Shown here: one piece after another, positions 7,917 to 10,978 of the stretch
How the letters are laid out: each line of letters starts with the position of its first letter
How positions within the stretch are numbered: position 1 is the first letter of the stretch
Assembly: GCA_027016675.1 (NCBI GenBank)
Contig: JALUSH010000138.1
Location: 1-10,978 of the forward strand
Direction of reading: 5' to 3'
DNA length: 10,978 nt
Origin: Thermodesulfovibrio sp.
Lineage (GTDB): Bacteria > Nitrospirota > Thermodesulfovibrionia > Thermodesulfovibrionales > JdFR-85
Made by a program: the position numbers and the translations under genes
The notes under the pieces: model-generated
Databases searched by the model: none
What the model saw: only the letters and a program-made list of their open reading frames with translations
Told to the model about the DNA's origin: nothing

Positions 7917-8165
7917 ATGAAACCAGACACTTTTACAAAGATCATGCTTGTGGTGATAGCAATTCTGTTGGCTGCCAATCTTCTTGGTGGTTTTTTTTCT
8001 ACAAAGCCAGCAGTGGCAGATAAAGGAGATGTGGGTAGATACCAGATTGCCGCCTGGGCAGCTCAGTCAGGCTCCTATGCACATCACAGTGGATACTACA
8101 TTGTTGACACTGTAACAGGCAAGGTGGTAGCCAGCAAGGCAGAGATACATACTTCTGGAAAATAA
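7917..8165 (+). CDS. Small exported or membrane-anchored protein of unknown function
   Basis: 82 residues from ATG 7917. The ATG at 7911 is only one base from AGGAGG (7904-7909), whereas 7917 has a seven-base spacer, so 7917 is preferred. Hydrophobic segment about 9-28, then an AVA site (33-35) that could be cleaved by signal peptidase I; otherwise it is a single-pass anchor. The mature part is short: GRYQIAAWA, then GYYIVDTVTGKVV, a pattern seen in small periplasmic proteins where a strand pair reports a 'variable value' segment. No Cys and no known catalytic motif; two adjacent His (56-57). It follows the propeller gene by 33 bases from its ORF stop (39 to this start) on the same strand and is probably the third gene of the kinase operon. 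Confidence 0.75.
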   Translation: MKPDTFTKIMLVVIAILLAANLLGGFFSTKPAVADKGDVGRYQIAAWAAQSGSYAHHSGYYIVDTVTGKVVASKAEIHTSGK

Positions 8166-8265
8166 AGACAAGCATATTGACAAAAGGCACTGTTTGTAGA
8201 ATGGAGACCGAGGGGTCAGAGGCAAAAGAGAAATTTGATGGAAAGGTTGCCTTATTGAGTAAGTA

Positions 8266-8691
8266 CTATCGTATTATTTCTTCAATAACAGATCTGTATT
8301 CTGTCTTTTTCTCCATCTTTGAGGAGACAACCTTTATTACAAGAAAGGAAATAATCATCATCAGAAAACCACCAATCACGGCAGCGGTTTCAGAGCCGAT
8401 TCCCTTGAATGCATCAGGCAGGTATATCTTTCCAAATATAGCGCCCACAAAAAGGGCAAGGATAGGCAGGATATACAGAAGGAGTGCTCCCTTTATATAC
8501 GTCTGTGTCCTCATTACTACCTTTACCGTCTGGCCTACCTGGGCATTGGCAGCATTAATTGCTTCCACCTCAAAATCGACACTCTCCATATCGCACTCAT
8601 CCTTTACACAGTGGTCACATGCTGAAGACTTTTTGATGACCACCCTTGCGGTTACACCCTCAACCTTTTTTACAATTCCAATTTCTTCCAT
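8266..8691 (-). CDS. RseC/MucC-family membrane protein
   Basis: 141 residues. The N-terminal soluble part starts EEIGIVKKVEG and carries C25-x2-C28-x4-C33 (SACDHCVKDEC), the Cys cluster typical of RseC/MucC proteins. A beta-rich stretch to about residue 60 follows. Two membrane helices lie at about 68-88 and 102-122, with a short charged tail. Family members act in the RseC branch of envelope stress response, in SoxR reduction (rsxABCDGE-rseC), or beside Rnf complexes. Here no rpoE, rseA/B or rnf gene is in view, so the role is open; an electron-transfer or redox-linked job is a fair inference. No Shine-Dalgarno is visible before the ATG. A TATTAT element (8703-8698) ends six bases upstream, which may mean a leaderless mRNA. 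The gene is divergent from the HEPN gene and convergent with the small exported protein gene. Confidence 0.85.
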   Translation of the reverse strand: MEEIGIVKKVEGVTARVVIKKSSACDHCVKDECDMESVDFEVEAINAANAQVGQTVKVVMRTQTYIKGALLLYILPILALFVGAIFGKIYLPDAFKGIGSETAAVIGGFLMMIISFLVIKVVSSKMEKKTEYRSVIEEIIR

Positions 8692-8711
8692 ATAAACATA
8701 ATAAAAAAAGA

Positions 8712-8762
8712 TTGTGAAGATTTTGTGAAATTTAAAGGACTACCCTTTGAATAGGGTATAAT
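8712..8762 (+). promoter_or_regulatory. Candidate regulated promoter of the HEPN gene: direct repeat, dyad and -10
   Basis: TATAAT at 8757-8762 is a consensus -10. At 17-bp spacing the -35 position reads AAAGGA (8734-8739), which is poor. Just upstream, TTGTGAA occurs twice (8712-8718, 8723-8729) with an 11-bp period, like a tandem site for an OmpR/PhoB-type response regulator. A dyad TACCCT-N6-AGGGTA (8741-8746, 8753-8758) overlaps the -10. The combination suggests activator dependence and possible repression. It also lies upstream of the divergent minus-strand RseC-like gene. All roles are inferred. Confidence 0.5.
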
Positions 8763-8813
8763 AAAACTACAAAAATGATTAAAGGAACTCAGAAGATTTC
8801 ATAAGGAGGTACC

Positions 8814-9224
8814 TTGAAAAGTACAGTGATGCATAGAAGGTTCAGTGAGGCTATAGAAAGTCTTAAAGAAGCAAAGATTATCAATGATTCAGGAGTTAGC
8901 AATCTTGCCACCTTAACTAAACTCTACCATGCCATGATATATGCACTCATGGGACTCTTTGAGATCGAAGACATTGGCAGCCTCACACACCATGATCTGA
9001 TTGAAAGATTTGAACGAGAATATGTGCAGAGGGGCTTTATTAAAAAAGAGTATCTTGATGCCCTCAGGTTTGCCTACACTTTCACACATGAGTGTGATTG
9101 TGCTCACATGAGGCAACCTCAAGACAAAGACATCGAGTATCTCATGCCTCTTGCAGAGGGATTCGTTAATAATATCATAGTATCACAGGGAGGAGACAAC
9201 TTAAACTCAAAGCCATTCCAATGA
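8814..9224 (+). CDS. HEPN-domain protein, UPF0332-like, with altered motif
   Basis: 136 residues from TTG 8814, chosen because AAGGAGG (8803-8809) lies four bases before it, the same spacing as for copB; the later ATG (8829) is too far. The protein is all-helical. The order FSEAIESLKEAKII, then LYHAMIYALMGLFE, then LTHHDLIERFEREYV, then LDALRFAYTFTHECD, then PLAEGFVNNI matches the UPF0332/HEPN layout. The usual LRxAFxLRxxADY motif of this family reads LRFAYTFTHECDC here (residues 84-96), so the conserved Arg is Thr (T91), and Ala and Tyr are both Cys (C94, C96), followed by H98. HEPN proteins are often RNA-cutting toxins paired with an MNT nucleotidyltransferase antitoxin. No such partner is next to it, so an RNase role is doubtful. 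The Cys/His cluster (H92, C94, C96, H98) could bind a metal. Function unknown. Confidence 0.7.
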   Translation: MKSTVMHRRFSEAIESLKEAKIINDSGVSNLATLTKLYHAMIYALMGLFEIEDIGSLTHHDLIERFEREYVQRGFIKKEYLDALRFAYTFTHECDCAHMRQPQDKDIEYLMPLAEGFVNNIIVSQGGDNLNSKPFQ

Positions 9225-9302
9225 AGATTAGTCTCTAAAAGGTTTTGAGAAGGAACCACCTGAAAATAATGAGGAAAAGAATAAAAAAGGGTTAATGCCT
9301 GT

Positions 9303-10454
9303 TTATTCAATGGGTATAATTCTTTTATGTATAGGATAGGCTATTGGCTGTTTATTTCTGTAACCGATCTTTTTTCTTCTTTTCTCATCAAGCAGATGGT
9401 ATCTGACCGTTACATCAAGAACCGCTGCTTTACTATAACGGCTGAATTCAAAAATGAATCTACGGGGTTTTCTATAGGGGAGCCTTGTATCCTTGATGTC
9501 AATTATAAAAGGTCTCCAGAGTATGTATCTTTTCATCTTATAGGTTTTTTCTTTAATAATCTGACCTTTCTTGTCACGTAATTTCAGTTCAAGGGTTAGA
9601 TGCCTGTCTGGCGTGCCTGTGGGCAGGTAATGAACGGTTCCTACGTTTGTGAGTATGAATATGTATTTAATACTATTCCTCTCAACCTCTTTCTTGTATT
9701 CAACCCTCAAATCCCCTTTGACCTTTTCGGGATGATGTCCGCCCTGGAAGAGATGCCTTCTGCCTTTTCTTTGCTCCATACCTATAGCAACCGGTCTGAT
9801 TATCTCGGGCATATGGCAGCCCACACAATCAGGCTCACTGTCTCCTTCCTGTATCTCTACCACAGTTCCACATGGAGGAATCCTGTAGAATGTATCCCAT
9901 CTTTTTCCCGAGACTACATGACATCTTATACAATATTTCATTCCTGTAGTCATTTCAGGGTCAACCTCTACGGAATGGGGTGCACGATTTGTCTCAAAAG
10001 GGCCAACAATCTTTCCATCCTTTATGTGGCAGACAGCACATGTTACTCCTTCATTCTGTAGATCAGGGTCGTAATCAGGGTTTGGTTTTAGAATTGGTTT
10101 GAACTTGTCTCTGTCTCTGAACCCAAGGACTAAATTTTCCTGTTGATTCTGAAGCGGGATATGGCAGTTCTGACATATCTGCTGCGAACCATCATATTTA
10201 TAATCTGCCTGAAAGTATGGATCACTCCATGCCTGTGCATGCATGCTTTTCGACCATTCTCTATAGATATCTTCATGGCATTTCGAGCATCCTTCTGCAG
10301 TGACAGAACTTAATCTCTTGGGGGTCTCTATATGTATCGGTCTTTCAAACCTTTTATCAACAACAAATATATTCAGAGGACGTAGAAACCGCCATAGGAG
10401 AAAGAGGCTTATGAAGAGGGGTGCTGAGATCAGAAGTAGATGTTTAAAACGCAT
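9303..10454 (-). CDS. Membrane-anchored pentaheme c-type cytochrome
   Basis: 383 residues from ATG 10454, whose N-terminus is MRFKHLLLIS, a good signal anchor (hydrophobic about 6-24). A TTG at 10493 would add 13 residues and overlap the previous gene; it is less likely. Five CxxCH haem c sites: C56SKCH, C94QNCH, C139AVCH, C175IRCH and C210VGCH, with C195 as an extra Cys. The sequence around the first two sites (YREWSKSMHAQAWSDPYFQADY) resembles the cytochrome c554-type multihaem group. Residues about 248-383 form a haem-free, beta-rich C-terminal domain after GGHH (238-241). It is anchored to the membrane with haems outside the cytoplasm, so a role in electron transfer is expected; the partner is not seen. 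It starts 7 bases after the SHOCT gene's stop, which suggests translational coupling. It could serve a quinol-linked or metal/oxyanion-related pathway, but the sequence alone does not decide. Confidence 0.9.
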   Translation of the reverse strand: MRFKHLLLISAPLFISLFLLWRFLRPLNIFVVDKRFERPIHIETPKRLSSVTAEGCSKCHEDIYREWSKSMHAQAWSDPYFQADYKYDGSQQICQNCHIPLQNQQENLVLGFRDRDKFKPILKPNPDYDPDLQNEGVTCAVCHIKDGKIVGPFETNRAPHSVEVDPEMTTGMKYCIRCHVVSGKRWDTFYRIPPCGTVVEIQEGDSEPDCVGCHMPEIIRPVAIGMEQRKGRRHLFQGGHHPEKVKGDLRVEYKKEVERNSIKYIFILTNVGTVHYLPTGTPDRHLTLELKLRDKKGQIIKEKTYKMKRYILWRPFIIDIKDTRLPYRKPRRFIFEFSRYSKAAVLDVTVRYHLLDEKRRKKIGYRNKQPIAYPIHKRIIPIE

Positions 10455-10461
10455 TTGAGAT

Positions 10462-10803
10462 TTATGATAAGAGGTCCTTTTTCCTCTGCTCAAACTCCTC
10501 CCTGTCTATCTCGCCACGGGCATATCTCTTTTTCAGAATATCAAGTGCTGACTCTTCCTGTATGCCATGCTGTGATGTGCTCTTCATGGAGAGTATAATC
10601 CATCTTATCAAAAGGATAATGCCTACGATAACTGCAACCCAGAATACTATCATGATTATCATCCATAACCATCCCATACCATAGCCCCAGCCCATCATGC
10701 CGGGCCCCATACCCCAGCCTCCGTAGCCCTGGGCAAGGGCCTCAGAGTCCGCTCCAACCACCAAGCCCAATACAGATACCAGTCCAGGAAAAAGCATTTT
10801 CAT
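10462..10803 (-). CDS. Exported SHOCT-domain membrane protein with Gly/Met/Trp-rich segment
   Basis: 113 residues from ATG 10803. AGGAGG (complement of 10809-10814) is two bases from the ATG at 10806 but five from 10803, so 10803 is preferred. A longer frame from 10893 has no ribosome site. Layout: signal peptide to ALAQ (about 1-25), a Gly/Met/Trp-rich stretch (GYGGWGMGPGMMGWGYGMGW, about 26-45), a membrane helix (about 46-70), a linker, and a SHOCT domain at the C-terminus (ALDILKKRYARGEIDREEFE). SHOCT is a short bihelical oligomerisation-type domain of unknown function. The Met-rich stretch might bind Cu(I) or Ag(I), but that is only an inference. It precedes the cytochrome gene by 7 bases on the same strand. 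Confidence 0.82.
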   Translation of the reverse strand: MKMLFPGLVSVLGLVVGADSEALAQGYGGWGMGPGMMGWGYGMGWLWMIIMIVFWVAVIVGIILLIRWIILSMKSTSQHGIQEESALDILKKRYARGEIDREEFEQRKKDLLS

Positions 10804-10832
10804 CATTGCCTCCTTTTTATAAGTTTCATAAT

Positions 10833-10857
10833 AGTATAACTGTTTCTTATGAAGAAA
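10833..10857 (-). promoter_or_regulatory. Candidate promoter/operator of the SHOCT-cytochrome pair
   Basis: On the minus strand TATACT (10838-10833) could be a -10. Just upstream lies a perfect dyad, TTTCTT-3-AAGAAA (10843-10848 and 10852-10857), where a repressor could sit between the -10 and -35. No good -35 is visible at 16-18 bp. The 102-base gap to the edge gene holds nothing else I recognise. Confidence 0.35.
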
Positions 10858-10908
10858 TCGTGAATTCCTCTGTAAAAATAAGATCCATCCCACCTGTTTT
10901 AACTCAAT

Positions 10909-10977
10909 TCACCGTACCCTTCTCACGAACACATCCTCTGCCATCTCTCTGTCCACCGCTACCACAGAGTGTCCGAT
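10909..10977 (-). CDS. C-terminal fragment of a gene at the window edge, possibly FeoA-like
   Basis: The reading frame is open to the edge and ends with TGA (10911-10909). The 22 visible residues (IGHSVVAVDREMAEDVFVRR...) look like real coding sequence. The stretch GHSVVAVDREMAEDVFV resembles the end of FeoA (SH3-like) domains, where a strand of the type 'rlaLrreeA..IlV' closes the fold. It could be FeoA itself or the FeoA-like C-terminal domain of a DtxR/MntR-family regulator. With so few residues this is a guess from pattern; the function is not established. The SHOCT gene follows 105 bases downstream. Confidence 0.4.
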   Translation of the reverse strand: MGHSVVAVDREMAEDVFVRRVR

Positions 10978-10978
10978 C

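Noticed and set aside
8177..8695. Plus-strand reading frame of 172 residues
   Set aside because: It is the antisense of the RseC-like gene, whose minus-strand protein has clear CxxC motifs and membrane helices.
9225..9302. Terminator between the convergent HEPN and cytochrome genes
   Set aside because: Only weak pairings (such as GGTT with AACC) and no stem next to the T-run on the minus strand.
9327..10061. Plus-strand frames of 84 and 153 residues
   Set aside because: Antisense to the pentaheme cytochrome gene, whose CxxCH motifs are only on the minus strand.
10804..10893. Longer start of the SHOCT protein at 10893
   Set aside because: The extra residues precede a clear AGGAGG and signal peptide start at 10803-10806, and no ribosome site is seen at 10893.

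Overview
The window looks like a piece of a moderately AT-rich bacterial chromosome with strong AGGAGG-type ribosome binding sites. The gene mix is a pentaheme c-type cytochrome, a CPH-type copper P-ATPase, a YHS-domain histidine kinase, SHOCT and YVTN proteins, a short alpha-glucan phosphorylase and an RseC-like protein. This suggests an anaerobic or microaerophilic, respiring, probably Gram-negative bacterium, for example of the Nitrospirota or Desulfobacterota kind. The lineage is an inference from gene content only. No rRNA, tRNA, CRISPR array, transposase or integrase was seen.

Layout. (1) Plus strand, 1-3880: a 5'-truncated thioredoxin-reductase-like flavoprotein that lacks the redox CxxC; a CopB-type (P1B, CPH) copper/silver ATPase with a His-rich N-terminal tail; and an HD-GYP cyclic-di-GMP phosphodiesterase with a Cys-rich zinc-ribbon-like N-terminus. 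(2) 3881-5899: a gap of about 260 bases holding a possible 20-codon upstream reading frame, then a short-type alpha-glucan phosphorylase whose stop codon lies inside an intrinsic terminator. (3) 6040-8165, plus strand: a cytosolic histidine kinase with an N-terminal YHS metal-binding domain, an exported seven-bladed YVTN beta-propeller protein 2 bases downstream, and a small exported or anchored protein, probably one operon. (4) 8266-9224: an RseC/MucC-family membrane protein on the minus strand, divergent from a HEPN (UPF0332-like) protein on the plus strand. The shared intergenic region carries an 11-bp-spaced direct repeat and a dyad at the -10 element. (5) 9303-10977, minus strand: a C-terminal gene fragment at the edge (possibly FeoA-like), an exported SHOCT-domain membrane protein with a Gly/Met/Trp-rich segment, and a membrane-anchored pentaheme cytochrome c, the last two 7 bases apart.

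How the parts may work together (inference). The window combines metal export (CopB), two signalling proteins fused to small Cys-rich metal-binding-type modules (HD-GYP and YHS-kinase), and envelope redox proteins (cytochrome, RseC-like, flavoprotein). The most interesting idea is a metal- or redox-responsive signalling cluster in which one metal-sensing module drives c-di-GMP hydrolysis and another drives phosphorylation. The phosphorylase looks like an unrelated metabolic gene with different arginine codon use, lying between the two parts.
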